From DATKFM01 sp046154965 (GTDB lineage Bacteria > Pseudomonadota > Alphaproteobacteria > Dongiales > Dongiaceae): DNA of 64,000 nucleotides. The stretch lies in the NCBI GenBank assembly GCA_046154965.1, contig JBJXDY010000061.1:39612-103611 (forward strand), given 5' to 3'. Both the position numbers and the translations under genes were made by a program. The notes below the pieces were generated by a model. That model ran no database searches and was not told the origin of the DNA. It saw nothing but the letters and a program-made list of their open reading frames with translations. Each line of letters starts with the position of its first letter. Within the stretch, counting starts at the first letter, position 1. Shown here one piece after another: positions 19,948 through 30,786 of this stretch.

Positions 19948-20370
19948 TCAGCTCAGCGTCTGCAGCGCCTTCTGGAAACGCCCGGCGTGGGACTTCTCCG
20001 CCTTCGCCAGCGTCTCGAACCAGTCGGCGATCTCGTCGAAGCCTTCATCGCGCGCGGTGCGCGCCATGCCCGGATACATGTCGGTGTATTCGTGCGTCTC
20101 GCCGGCAATGGCCGCCTTCAGATTCAGGTCGGTGGCGCCGATCGGCTCGCCCGTGGCGGGATCGCCAACGGATTCCATGAACTCCAGATGCCCGTGGGCA
20201 TGGCCGGTCTCGCCTTCCGCGGTGGAGCGGAACACCGCGGCCACATCGTTGTAGCCTTCGACGTCGGCCTTCTGGGCGAAATACAGATAACGGCGGTTCG
20301 CTTGGCTTTCGCCGGCGAAAGCGGCCTTCAAGTTATCAAGGGTCTTGGTGCTCTTGAGCGATTTCATCAT
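19948..20370 (-). CDS. Rubrerythrin (ferritin-like di-iron domain only)
   Basis: 140 residues of four-helix di-iron peroxidase fold. The iron ligands lie in FAGESQANRRY, EGETGHAHGH, AGETHEYTDMYP and LAKAEKSHAGRF. The classic C-terminal rubredoxin domain is absent, so electrons must come from elsewhere, plausibly from the neighbouring Fe-S oxidoreductase. Start at the first of two adjacent ATGs (20370), preceded by GGGAGA. A strong inverted repeat lies over its likely promoter. The role would be scavenging of hydrogen peroxide. Confidence 0.93.
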   Translation of the reverse strand: MMKSLKSTKTLDNLKAAFAGESQANRRYLYFAQKADVEGYNDVAAVFRSTAEGETGHAHGHLEFMESVGDPATGEPIGATDLNLKAAIAGETHEYTDMYPGMARTARDEGFDEIADWFETLAKAEKSHAGRFQKALQTLS

Positions 20371-20477
20371 TGGTCTCCCTCGCAACATGCTGATGACGGG
20401 GCGAATGCATCCGCTTGCCTGCGGACGTGGCTTTATGAACTCACTGCCGTCGCTAATCTGCGATTCCGCCAACGCCT

Positions 20478-20507
20478 TGTCAATAGATTAGAGCAAGTCT
20501 AATCTAT
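20478..20507 (-). promoter_or_regulatory. Candidate Irr-type operator overlapping a -35 box
   Basis: Perfect 10-base arms ATAGATTAGA (20483-20492) and TCTAATCTAT (20498-20507) around a 5-base spacer. The core TTAGA-n5-TCTAA matches the core of the Irr-box / iron control element known in rhizobia (TTTAGAA-n3-TTCTAAA). On the minus strand it runs directly into TTGACA (20478-20483), a perfect -35 hexamer, with only a weak -10 about 17 bases on. It is about 110 bases before the rubrerythrin start, and irr is the next gene upstream. Confidence 0.7.
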
Positions 20508-20536
20508 GACGCATTGATTTGTAATTGAAGTCAGAA

Positions 20537-20947
20537 CTAGCGCTTTAAACGGACGATCACGTCAACGCGGCTGATCTTCGCGCCTGATGGCGGCGGCGGC
20601 AGCCGGCTCAGCTCCACCTGTTCGCCCGGGATATCCGCGAGCTCGCCCGTATCCTCGTCGAAGAAATGATGATGGTCGCCGATGTTGGTGTCGAAGTAGG
20701 AGCGGCCGGGCTCCACCACCACTTCCCGCAGCATGCCCAGCGAGGTGAATTGGTGCAGCGTGTTGTAGACCGTGGCCAGCGACAGCCGCACGTTCGATGA
20801 CGCCGCTTCCTGATGCAGCTGCTCCGCCGTGACATGGCGGTCGCCCCTATCATAGAGCAGGCGCGCCAATGCCAACCGCTGCCGCGTCGGGCGCAGGCCC
20901 GCGGACTTCAGGCGGTCAATGGCGGGAGCATAGGGGCGCAGATTCAT
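20537..20947 (-). CDS. irr: Irr-like Fur-family iron response regulator
   Basis: 136-residue Fur-family protein. N-terminal winged helix: LRPTRQRLALARLLYDRG and LSLATVYNTLHQFTSLG. The sequence YFDTNIGDHHHFFDEDTGEL carries the His cluster that marks Irr, the heme-responsive regulator of alphaproteobacteria, rather than Fur, PerR or Zur. Irr senses heme availability and controls iron-dependent genes. Here it stands next to a rubrerythrin set with a matching operator. A short ATTCAG/CTGAAT inverted repeat at 21016-21035 upstream could be part of its own control. Confidence 0.85.
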   Translation of the reverse strand: MNLRPYAPAIDRLKSAGLRPTRQRLALARLLYDRGDRHVTAEQLHQEAASSNVRLSLATVYNTLHQFTSLGMLREVVVEPGRSYFDTNIGDHHHFFDEDTGELADIPGEQVELSRLPPPPSGAKISRVDVIVRLKR

Positions 20948-21199
20948 GATTCATCCTTGCGGCGATCAGTACCAAGCGCAGAGTAATCCAAGACAAATCA
21001 GAAATAAAGGTGAAAATTCAGATCGTTAACTGAATTGTTGGAGAAATTGTAAGGGCTTGGCGCGATCCGGGAGTCGCCGAACTGAAAGCATCTCCCTATC
21101 TGCGGGAATGCGCCGGTCGGACCTGTTCCAGAACCGACGATGGATGCCCGGGCCGCGCCCGGCGCCGGGTCTGCCGCGGCCCGGCCGGGCAATCGCCTA

Positions 21200-22600
21200 T
21201 CAATCGCCGGTCGCGATGCGATCGACGAGCTGTTTCACTGTGGGAATGAAACCGTTGCTGTAGAAGGGGTCATCCTTGAAACGATAGGCATTATGTCCGG
21301 CGAACATCAGCTGATCCTCCGTCTGGGTGGAGTGGCTGATCTCCTGCAGCGTCTTCTGGATGCAATAGGAACGGGGGTCCGCCTTCTTGCCGGTGCTGCT
21401 TTCCTCGTTCTGCGCCCAGTTAGAAAACAGGCAGGCGCTGAGGCAGCCCATGCAGTTCACCTGGTCGTTCAGGATTTCCCGCGATTTCGGCAGGGTGACG
21501 AAGATCAGCGTCGATTCCGGCGTGCGCATCGCCTCGGTGAAGCCCTTGGCGACCCACTCCTCCGCCCGCAGCCGGTCGGCCGCCGTGAGATAGACCAGAC
21601 GGCCGCGCGCACCCACCGGAAATGGCCAGACATGTTCGCCAACGGGCGCTTGGCTGTAGGCGACCTGCCGCTCGTTGCGCTCCCGCAGTTCCTGGATGAA
21701 AGGATTATTGACCGCCGATGAGTAGAATCCGGTGGGGCTGTAGCGGTTCAGGAAGACGTCGCCCTCTTTGAGGGTCAGCAGCCGCTGTTTCCAGGCATCG
21801 GAGATCGGGCTTTCCTGGGTCAGCAGCGGCCGGGTGCCGAACTGGAACGCCACCGGCCCCAGCTCGGGGTTGTCGATCCATTCCGCCCATTCGCGCAGGA
21901 ACCAGACGCCGCCGGCCATGAAGATCGGCGTCGCGGCCAGGCCGCACTCGTCGCGCATGGTGCGCCTGAGTTCGGCGACGCGGGGCAGGGGCGGTTCCGG
22001 CTTGGTGGGGTCTTCGCTGTTGGAAAGGCCGTTATGCCCGCCCGCCAGCCACGGATCTTCGTACACCACGCCGCCCAAGAGATCGCGGAACTTGTGATAG
22101 GCGCGCTTCCATAGGGCGCGGAAGGCGCGAGCGGAAGACACGATCGGATAATAGTGGATCCCGTATTGGGCGCAGATCTCGGCGATGCGGTAGGGCATGC
22201 CGGCGCCGCAGGTGACGCCATGGATCAGTCCCTTGGCGCCTTCCAGCACGCCATGAAGCACCCGCTCCGACGCCGCCATTTCCCAAAGCACGTTCATATG
22301 GATGCGACCGCGGCCGCCGGACATCTCATGGGCGATGCGCGCCTGCTGGATGCCGCCGCGGATGGCGTAGATCACCAGCTCTTCGTGGCGTTCCCTGCGG
22401 GTGCGGCCATGGTAGTCCTGGGGGATCAGCTTGCCATCAGCGTCATAGGAATCGGCGTTCACGCCGGAGAAGGTGCCGACGCCACCGGAGTCGGCCCAGG
22501 CGCCCGAACTCTCGCCATTGGAGACGGAGATGCCCTTGCCGCCTTCGACCAGCGGCAGGACTTCCTTTCCGGAAATGATGACGGGATTGAGAGCTTTCAT
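21200..22600 (-). CDS. Nitronate monooxygenase-like flavoprotein with C-terminal cysteine cluster
   Basis: 466 residues, clearly related to the NAD(P)H-dependent flavin oxidoreductase / nitronate monooxygenase family (VTCGAGMPYRIAEIC, TPIFMAGGVWF, VAFQFGTRPLLT), but about 100 residues longer than typical members. The C-terminal part has NCMGCLSACLF and another Cys in SYCIQKTL, a spacing (C-x2-C-x3-C) suited to a metal or Fe-S site. The start ATG at 22600 (MKALNPVIISGKEVLPLVEGG) was chosen because the upstream 25 codons do not resemble the family. Reaction unknown. Confidence 0.85.
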   Translation of the reverse strand: MKALNPVIISGKEVLPLVEGGKGISVSNGESSGAWADSGGVGTFSGVNADSYDADGKLIPQDYHGRTRRERHEELVIYAIRGGIQQARIAHEMSGGRGRIHMNVLWEMAASERVLHGVLEGAKGLIHGVTCGAGMPYRIAEICAQYGIHYYPIVSSARAFRALWKRAYHKFRDLLGGVVYEDPWLAGGHNGLSNSEDPTKPEPPLPRVAELRRTMRDECGLAATPIFMAGGVWFLREWAEWIDNPELGPVAFQFGTRPLLTQESPISDAWKQRLLTLKEGDVFLNRYSPTGFYSSAVNNPFIQELRERNERQVAYSQAPVGEHVWPFPVGARGRLVYLTAADRLRAEEWVAKGFTEAMRTPESTLIFVTLPKSREILNDQVNCMGCLSACLFSNWAQNEESSTGKKADPRSYCIQKTLQEISHSTQTEDQLMFAGHNAYRFKDDPFYSNGFIPTVKQLVDRIATGD

Positions 22601-22642
22601 ACGCCTGTTTTGATTCCCTTCAGCCGATGATCCGGGATACCA

Positions 22643-22654
22643 GCCTATATAGGC
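22643..22654. promoter_or_regulatory. 12-base palindrome upstream of the nitronate monooxygenase-like gene
   Basis: GCCTATATAGGC is a perfect palindrome with an AT core, 43 bases before the ATG on the minus strand. It could be part of the promoter (TATATA) or an operator. I see no -35 at proper spacing that would settle it. Confidence 0.3.
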
Positions 22655-22715
22655 AAGACCGGATCGCTGCGCCACAACCTATACTTAGCTCGATAAGCGC
22701 GAATCTTCACGCGAC

Positions 22716-23468
22716 TTAGACTGCCGCCAGGATGCGATCGGGTGCATCGGAAATGATGCACTGCACACCAAATGCCATCAACTCGCGAGCCCGCGCCGGC
22801 TCGTTGACCGTATAGACCGCCAGGCCATAGCCCAGGCCGCGGATCTCCGCGGCCCAGGGCGCCGTCATGTTGTGCTGGCTGCAATGCACGGTCGTACAGG
22901 CGAGGTCGCGAGCGTCCCGCTTCCAGGTCGGCAAGCCGTCCTCATAGAGCAGCAGGCCCCGGGGCAGGGCGGGCGCCTTGGCTTTCACGGCAGCGAGGCT
23001 CGCCGGCTTGAAGCTGGAGATCAGCGGCGGCGGCCGGCGGGCCGGCCACTGCTCTTCGATCAGCGCCACGGCCCGTTCGGCCGTCTCCACCTCGCGGCCG
23101 GGGCAGGGCTTGATCTCGATATTGGCGCCAAGACCCAGATCCCGCACCAGCTCGAGCGCCTCGCGGAAACTTGGCACATGGGCGCCGGCGAACCGGAGCG
23201 CAAACCACGACCCCGCATCCAGGCGGCGGGTGCCGTCGAAGCCGGCGGCCGCCACCGGACCATGGCCGTTGGTGGTGCGGTCGAGATCGTCATCGTGAAA
23301 GACGATGGGCACACCGTCGGCGGTCAGCTTGACGTCGAATTCCACCCAGCCGACGCCGCGCCGCGCCGCCTCGCGAAGACTTTCAAGGGTGTTCTCCGGC
23401 GCATAAGCCGCGGCGCCGCGGTGGCCCGCCACTTTCGGCAGGGCTACCGGTGTTGCCTGCGTCCTCAC
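22716..23468 (-). CDS. Glycerophosphodiester phosphodiesterase
   Basis: 250 residues of the GDPD TIM-barrel family. Catalytic residues are visible in AGHRGAAAYAPENT, VEFDVKLTADGVPIVFHDDDLDRTT and NIEIKP, with YTVNEPARARELMAFGVQCIISDAPD at the end. No signal peptide, so it is a cytoplasmic UgpQ-type enzyme that releases glycerol 3-phosphate from glycerophosphodiesters. It begins with GTG, 3 bases after pnp, and may be read from the pnp transcript. Confidence 0.93.
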   Translation of the reverse strand: MRTQATPVALPKVAGHRGAAAYAPENTLESLREAARRGVGWVEFDVKLTADGVPIVFHDDDLDRTTNGHGPVAAAGFDGTRRLDAGSWFALRFAGAHVPSFREALELVRDLGLGANIEIKPCPGREVETAERAVALIEEQWPARRPPPLISSFKPASLAAVKAKAPALPRGLLLYEDGLPTWKRDARDLACTTVHCSQHNMTAPWAAEIRGLGYGLAVYTVNEPARARELMAFGVQCIISDAPDRILAAV

Positions 23469-23471
23469 GGA

Positions 23472-25598
<2,127 letters not shown>

Positions 25599-25647
25599 AG
25601 ACGAGTTGTCCTTTCGGGTAACGGCCGGAAGGGATTCGCCGGACCCG

Positions 25648-25692
25648 CGAAAGAAGCGGTCGCTGCGCGCAATCCGCGCGCCGCTTCTTTCG
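25648..25692 (-). promoter_or_regulatory. Long stem-loop in the pnp leader
   Basis: Perfect 12-base outer arms (CGAAAGAAGCGG at 25648-25659, complement at 25681-25692) with an inner 5-base stem CGCGC/GCGCG closed by a 5-base loop. The only interruption is a 6-base bulge on one side. It is 50 bases before the pnp start. In enterobacteria a comparable leader hairpin is cut by RNase III and lets PNPase repress its own mRNA. Confidence 0.6.
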
Positions 25693-25755
25693 TCGGCCCG
25701 GCTGACCTGCGATCGCGCCGGCCGGGTCGCGATCGATCATCGGTGTGAAGGCAAT

Positions 25756-25794
25756 ATGAAGCTGTACGCGCGGGCAGAACCCGTGCGGCTTCAT
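25756..25794 (-). terminator. Hairpin after rpsO
   Basis: Outer 7-base arms ATGAAGC/GCTTCAT and an inner CGGG/CCCG stem, starting 18 bases after the rpsO stop. The U-run needed for strong intrinsic termination is missing, so it may be a partial terminator or a 3' protection element of the rpsO message. Confidence 0.45.
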
Positions 25795-25811
25795 GTATCG
25801 TTTGGCCTTGG

Positions 25812-26081
25812 CTAGCGGCGCAGACCAAGACGATCGAGGATCCCTTGATAGCCGCCGGCGTTGGTGCGCTTGAGATAGTCGAGCAGCCGGCGCCGCTGGC
25901 CGACCATGACCAGCAGGCCGCGGCGGGAATGATAGTCCTTCTCGTGCGACTGCAGATGTTCGGTCAGGTTCTTGATCCGCTCGCTGAGCACGGCGATCTG
26001 CACCTGCGGCGAGCCGGTGTCGTTGGTGTTGGTGGCGTATTCCTTGATGAGCTCTTGTTTGCGCTCTGCGCTGATCGACAT
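25812..26081 (-). CDS. rpsO: 30S ribosomal protein S15
   Basis: 89 residues, MSISAERKQELIKEYATNTNDTGSP start, with the family signature KDYHSRRGLLVMVGQRRRLLDYLKR and the end LGLRR. It binds the central domain of 16S rRNA. A good Shine-Dalgarno AAGGA lies 7 bases before the ATG. Order truB-rpsO-pnp is conserved across proteobacteria. Confidence 0.98.
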   Translation of the reverse strand: MSISAERKQELIKEYATNTNDTGSPQVQIAVLSERIKNLTEHLQSHEKDYHSRRGLLVMVGQRRRLLDYLKRTNAGGYQGILDRLGLRR

Positions 26082-26102
26082 CGTGAGGTCCTTTCCATCA
26101 CG

Positions 26103-27029
26103 TCATAGGTTGAATACACGCACCGGGCGCAGGTCACCGGCCTCGAAACGAGCGAGCGCCACCGGCTTTCCGCCGGCAGTCGCGCAGACCAAAGTCCCGC
26201 TCGAAATGTGGCTGACCCTGCCTGCATCCTGGCGGCGGATAAATCCCACCGGTTGTCCGGAGCGCAGGCTGTTCGCCTCGATGTCGGTCAAGGCCAGTGC
26301 CGGGATGTCGTCCAGCGCGGTCTCGACCGGTCTTAAATGCCCGAAGGCGGCGGGACTATGCCCGAGGGCCACCAGCGATTCCAGGGAAATCGCCTGGGAC
26401 TCGTCGAACGGGCCTACCGACAGCCGCCGCAGGGCCGAAATATGCCCACAAGTTCCAAGGCTTAGGGCTAGGTCGCGGCCCAGCGCGCGCATGTAAGCGC
26501 CCTTGCCGGACTCGACTTCGAAAGTGGCATGGTCGGCGTCATCCAGAGCCACCAAGTGGAAGGCATGGATGGTGATCCGCCGCGCCGGCAAATCCACCGT
26601 CTCGCCGGCCCGCGCCAGGTCATAGGCCCGCTCGCCATCCACATGGATGGCGGAGAAGGCCGGCGGCACCTGCTCGATCTCGCCGGTGAAGCGGGGCAGG
26701 CAGGCAAGGATCTCGGCCTCCGCGGGCCGCCGGTCGGAGGTGGCCGTGACCGAGCCCTCGGCGTCGTCGGTGGACCGCACCTCGCCCCAGCGGACGGTAA
26801 AGCGATAGCGCTTCCGCCCGTCCATGATAAAGGGGATGGTCTTGGTCGCCTCGCCGAGCGCGATGGGCAGGATGCCGGTAGCCAGGGGATCCAGCGTGCC
26901 GCCATGGCCGACCTTGGCGGCGTTGAACAGACGGCGCACCTTGCCGACCATTTGGGTCGAGGTCGGGCCCGCAGGCTTGTCGAGCACCAGCCAGCCGCTG
27001 ACGGGATCGCCCTTGCGCTTACGCGCCAT
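26103..27029 (-). CDS. truB: tRNA pseudouridine(55) synthase
   Basis: Makes pseudouridine 55 in the T-loop of tRNAs. 308 residues from MARKRKGDPVSGWLVLDKPAG; catalytic Asp in GHGGTLDPLATGILPIALGEATK, then GEIEQVPPAFSAIHVDGERAY, and KGAYMRALGRDLA. The ATG at 27029 lies inside the rbfA 3' end (11-base overlap), which suggests translational coupling; longer in-frame starts would run further into rbfA. Confidence 0.96.
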   Translation of the reverse strand: MARKRKGDPVSGWLVLDKPAGPTSTQMVGKVRRLFNAAKVGHGGTLDPLATGILPIALGEATKTIPFIMDGRKRYRFTVRWGEVRSTDDAEGSVTATSDRRPAEAEILACLPRFTGEIEQVPPAFSAIHVDGERAYDLARAGETVDLPARRITIHAFHLVALDDADHATFEVESGKGAYMRALGRDLALSLGTCGHISALRRLSVGPFDESQAISLESLVALGHSPAAFGHLRPVETALDDIPALALTDIEANSLRSGQPVGFIRRQDAGRVSHISSGTLVCATAGGKPVALARFEAGDLRPVRVFNL

Positions 27030-27459
27030 CGCCCGCGGGCCCCTTGCGGCGGCCCGGCTTCGGCGCCATTTCGGGTGCCAGATCCCGCGCCACCCGCGGA
27101 TCATGCAGCAACTCCTCGATCCGGTTCGATTGCGCAAAGCTGGTATCGGCGGCAAAGCGGATCGTCGGCGCCATCCTGAGATCGACCTCGCGGGCGATCT
27201 GGCCGCGGAAGTAGCCGCCCGCATGATTCAGCGCCTTGACCAGAGCGGCGCTTTCGCCGCCGCCGAACGGCGTGACAAAGGCGGTGGCGGCGCGCAGATC
27301 GGGGCTGACGCGCACTTCCGTCACCGTTATCCGGGCATCCGCCAGCAGCGGGTCATGCAGTTCGCCGCGCGCCAGGATGCGTACCAGCGCATGGCGCAGC
27401 TCCTCGCCCACCCGCAGCTGCCGTGGAGAGCGGTCGGAAGCCCCCTGACGTTTTCTCAT
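27019..27459 (-). CDS. rbfA: 30S ribosome-binding factor A
   Basis: Assembly factor for the 5' end of 16S rRNA in the 30S subunit. 146 residues with RVGEELRHALVRIL, VTEVRVSPDLRAATAFV, IAREVDLRMAPTIRFAAD and a basic C-terminal tail. The infB-rbfA-truB-rpsO order is the conserved one. Confidence 0.95.
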   Translation of the reverse strand: MRKRQGASDRSPRQLRVGEELRHALVRILARGELHDPLLADARITVTEVRVSPDLRAATAFVTPFGGGESAALVKALNHAGGYFRGQIAREVDLRMAPTIRFAADTSFAQSNRIEELLHDPRVARDLAPEMAPKPGRRKGPAGDGA

Positions 27460-27520
27460 GGTCTGTGGCCGTCCGGCGCGATCGGACCGGCGCTGCGAGG
27501 CAAAAGCGGCGCCGGCGGCC

Positions 27521-30097
27521 CTAGGCCGCCGAGACCTGCTCCAGTTCGAAGCACTCGATCATGTCGCCTTTCTCGATGTTGTCGTAATTCTCGAAGGCCA
27601 TGCCGCATTCATAGCCTTCCTTGACCTCGCGCACTTCGTCCTTGAAGCGCCGCAGCGTCTTCAGGCTGCCTTCGTGGATGACCACGTTGTCGCGCAGCAG
27701 GCGCACCTTGGCGCCGCGGCGGACCAGGCCTTCGGTGACCATGCAGCCGGCCACCTTTCCGGCCTTGGTGACGGTGAAGATCTCGCGGATCTCCGCATAG
27801 CCGATGAACTTCTCGCGCAGGGTCGGCGCCAGCATGCCCTTGAGCGCCGCGTTGATGTCGTCGATCACGTTGTAGATGATCGAATAGTAGCGGATATCGA
27901 CACCGTCGCGGCGGGCCATGTCGCGGGCCTGGGGATTGGCGCGCACATTGAAGCCGATGATCATGGCGCCGGACGCGCGCGCCAGCGTGACGTCGGATTC
28001 GTTGATGCCGCCGACGGCCTGGTGCAGCACGCGCACCGAAACCTCGTCGTTCTTCAGCTTCGACAGGCTGCCGACGATGGCTTCCAGCGAGCCCTGCACG
28101 TCGGATTTGACGACGAGGGCCAGTTCCTTGGTTTCGCCGGCGGCGATCTTCGAGAACATCTGCTCCAGCGTGCCGCGGGACGCTGCCTTGGCCTGGGTTT
28201 CCCGCTGCTTCTGGCGGCGGAATTCGCTGACCTGGCGGGCCTTGGTCTCGTTCTCGACGACGATGAATTGCTCGCCCGGCAGGGGCGTGCCCTGCAGGCC
28301 CAGCACTTCAACCGGCATCGAGGGGCCGGCGCTGTCGATGTTTTCGCCGCGGTCATTGACCAGGGCGCGCACGCGGCCCCACTCCGTGCCGGCGACGAAG
28401 ATGTCGCCGACATGGACGGTGCCGCGCTGGATCAGGATGGTGGCGACCGCGCCGCGGCCGCGCTCCAGCCGCGCCTCGATTACGGTGCCGGTGCCCGGGC
28501 GATCTGGATTGGCTTTCAACTCCAGGATTTCCGCCTGCAGCATGATGCCTTCCGCCAGCTTGTCGAGATTGAGCCGCTCCTTGGCCGACACCTCGATGGT
28601 CTGCACCTCGCCGCCCATGGACTCGGCGACGATGCCATGCTGCAGCAACTCCTGCCGCACCCGTTCGGGCTTGGCGTCCGGCTTGTCGATCTTGTTGATG
28701 GCGACGATGATCGGCACTGCAGCCGCCTTGGCGTGCTGAATCGCCTCCACCGTCTGTTCCATGATGCCGTCATCGGCGGCGACTACCAGCACGACGATGT
28801 CGGTGACGTTGGCGCCGCGGGCGCGCATCTCCGTGAAAGCGGCATGGCCCGGTGTATCGATGAAGGTGATCGGCTGGCCTGACGGCGCTTTCACCTGATA
28901 GGCGCCGATATGCTGGGTGATGCCGCCGGCCTCATGAGCCGCCACATCGGTCTTCCGCAGCGCATCCAGCAGCGACGTCTTGCCATGGTCCACGTGGCCC
29001 ATGACAGTCACGATGGGTGCGCGCGGCTTCAGGCTCTCGGGATCGTCGGGCGTGCCTTCGATGCCGGTTTCGATATCGGCGGCGGCGACGCGGCGCACGC
29101 GGTGGCCGAACTCCGTGGCCACCAATTCGGCCGTGTCGGCATCGATCACCTGATTGATCGTCGCCATCACGCCCATCTTCATCAGCGTCTTGATCACATC
29201 GCCGCTGCGCTCTGCCATGCGGTTGGCGAGGTCCTGTACGGTGATGGTTTCGGGAACGGTCACGTCGCGCACGACCTTCAACTGCTGCCCGTCGGCGCGC
29301 ATTTCAAGCGCCCGCTGCTTTTCCTTCTCGCGGGCGCGGCGCACCGAGGCCAGGCTGCGCGACCGCTCTTCGTCGGAATCGCCCAGGGCTTCGGAGATCG
29401 TCACCTTGCGGCCGGCGCGGCGCGGTTCCAGGCGCCGGGGCGCCGGCACCGGCTTCGCCGCCGTCAGCTTGCCCGCCCGCTTGGCCCGCGCGGGTTCTTC
29501 CTCTTCCTCCTCGACAGCGACATCGGCGCCGCGGCTGCCCGGCTTGCCCGGACGCAGCACTGCCGGCGCTTCGGCTGTCTTGGCGCCCGGCGCCTTCACG
29601 CCGTCTGTTTTGGCCTTCGGCGAAATCGCCTCGAGCTTGCTGCGGGCTTCGGATTCGATGCGCGCGCGCTCGTCGGCCTGGCGGCGCTCTTCCGCCTCCT
29701 CGGCCTGGCGGCGGACGGCTTCTTCCTCCGCCTTGCGCCGGTTCTCCACTTCGAGAGCGCGGCGGCGTTCTTCGTCCTTCTTTGCGTCCTCCAACACCTT
29801 GACGCGGGTGGCGCGTTCGTCAGCCGTCAGATGCGGCGCATGCAGCGCTTCGATGGCGTTCTCGATCGCCAGGATCTCTTCCGCCGGCACGTTGGTTTCC
29901 GCGGTGACCTCGGTCATGCGGCCGCCTTCGTTGGGGGCGAAAGTGCGCTTTTTCTTGACCTCGACCGAAACCGTCTTCGAGCGGCCATGGGGGAAGCTCT
30001 GCCTCACCTGGCCGGCGTCGATGGTCTTCTTGATCTCAAGCCGTCCGGGACGGGTGAGCTTCAACGGTTTCTTTTCGGTTTCGTTACTGGTTGCCAT
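27521..30097 (-). CDS. infB: Translation initiation factor IF-2
   Basis: GTPase that places initiator tRNA on the ribosome. 858 residues with an N-terminal charged, Ala/Glu/Arg-rich region (EEAVRRQAEEAEERRQADE), IF2_N segment, then the G domain: VTVMGHVDHGKTS near 360, DTPGHAAF, NKIDKP, and the C-terminal tRNA-binding part ending FELEQVSAA. I start at ATG 30097 (MATSNETEKKPLKL), 4 bases after ylxR ends; a further ATG lies 5 codons upstream. Confidence 0.97.
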   Translation of the reverse strand: MATSNETEKKPLKLTRPGRLEIKKTIDAGQVRQSFPHGRSKTVSVEVKKKRTFAPNEGGRMTEVTAETNVPAEEILAIENAIEALHAPHLTADERATRVKVLEDAKKDEERRRALEVENRRKAEEEAVRRQAEEAEERRQADERARIESEARSKLEAISPKAKTDGVKAPGAKTAEAPAVLRPGKPGSRGADVAVEEEEEEPARAKRAGKLTAAKPVPAPRRLEPRRAGRKVTISEALGDSDEERSRSLASVRRAREKEKQRALEMRADGQQLKVVRDVTVPETITVQDLANRMAERSGDVIKTLMKMGVMATINQVIDADTAELVATEFGHRVRRVAAADIETGIEGTPDDPESLKPRAPIVTVMGHVDHGKTSLLDALRKTDVAAHEAGGITQHIGAYQVKAPSGQPITFIDTPGHAAFTEMRARGANVTDIVVLVVAADDGIMEQTVEAIQHAKAAAVPIIVAINKIDKPDAKPERVRQELLQHGIVAESMGGEVQTIEVSAKERLNLDKLAEGIMLQAEILELKANPDRPGTGTVIEARLERGRGAVATILIQRGTVHVGDIFVAGTEWGRVRALVNDRGENIDSAGPSMPVEVLGLQGTPLPGEQFIVVENETKARQVSEFRRQKQRETQAKAASRGTLEQMFSKIAAGETKELALVVKSDVQGSLEAIVGSLSKLKNDEVSVRVLHQAVGGINESDVTLARASGAMIIGFNVRANPQARDMARRDGVDIRYYSIIYNVIDDINAALKGMLAPTLREKFIGYAEIREIFTVTKAGKVAGCMVTEGLVRRGAKVRLLRDNVVIHEGSLKTLRRFKDEVREVKEGYECGMAFENYDNIEKGDMIECFELEQVSAA

Positions 30098-30101
30098 TTG
30101 C

Positions 30102-30764
30102 CTACCGATCATCAACGCATTCTCTTGGGCGGACGCCCTTCAATCGCTCGACCTCCGCCGTAATTTTGTCGGCGAATCCGCCGGGCGCCACCACGGCGTG
30201 AATCGTATTCTCGTGACTGAGGACCTGGGAGATTTCAGCCGAGGCGAAGAGGTCCAGCACAGGCAAGTCGCCCGCCAGCGCCCGCATCTTCGCCCGTCCG
30301 TCAGCGGCGCCGTCGGACGCCGCCAGCAACAGGCCGGCGCGGCCCGATTGCAGCCAGGCGCGGCATTTCTCGAAGCCGGCGACGGCGGCGCCGGCGCGGC
30401 GCGCCAAGCCGATGAGATCCAGGCAGCGGCGGCGCAGCAGCGACTCCACAAGCGCCAGCGTCTCGTCCGGCACATACAGCGACTTTTTTGCCGCCTTGGC
30501 GAATAGATTGCGGCGGCAGGCCTGCTCCAGCGCCTTGCGCTCCGCCTGCACCCAGAAGCCATGGCCCGGCAACTTGCCGTCGATGTCAGGCAGGACCCTG
30601 CCATCCGGGTCGGCGGCAAAGCGGATCAGCTGCGATTTCGGCAGGCTCTCGCGGCTGAACAGGCAGCGGCGCAGCGGCGACGTGCGGCCGCGGCCGGCGC
30701 CGGTATCCACCAGCGCCTCCAGATCCGCATCCACCGGGACTGCCATGGTCATATCCAAGCTCAT
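30102..30764 (-). CDS. YlxR-type RNA-binding protein fused to an L7Ae-like domain
   Basis: 220 residues in two parts. The first is YlxR (DUF448): RRCLFSRESLPKSQLIRFAA, DIDGKLPGHGFWV and LEQACRRNLFAKAAK. The second, from about residue 95, resembles an L7Ae/YlxQ ribosomal-type fold: LDLIGLARRAGAAVAGFEKC and a later VLDLFASAEISQVLSHEN. In Bacillus these are two genes in the same operon position. Between nusA and infB it probably acts in RNA binding or translation. Start at ATG 30764 is preferred, but 30752 is possible. Confidence 0.88.
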   Translation of the reverse strand: MSLDMTMAVPVDADLEALVDTGAGRGRTSPLRRCLFSRESLPKSQLIRFAADPDGRVLPDIDGKLPGHGFWVQAERKALEQACRRNLFAKAAKKSLYVPDETLALVESLLRRRCLDLIGLARRAGAAVAGFEKCRAWLQSGRAGLLLAASDGAADGRAKMRALAGDLPVLDLFASAEISQVLSHENTIHAVVAPGGFADKITAEVERLKGVRPRECVDDR

Positions 30765-30786
30765 TTTCCGCGACAGCACCTCTCGC

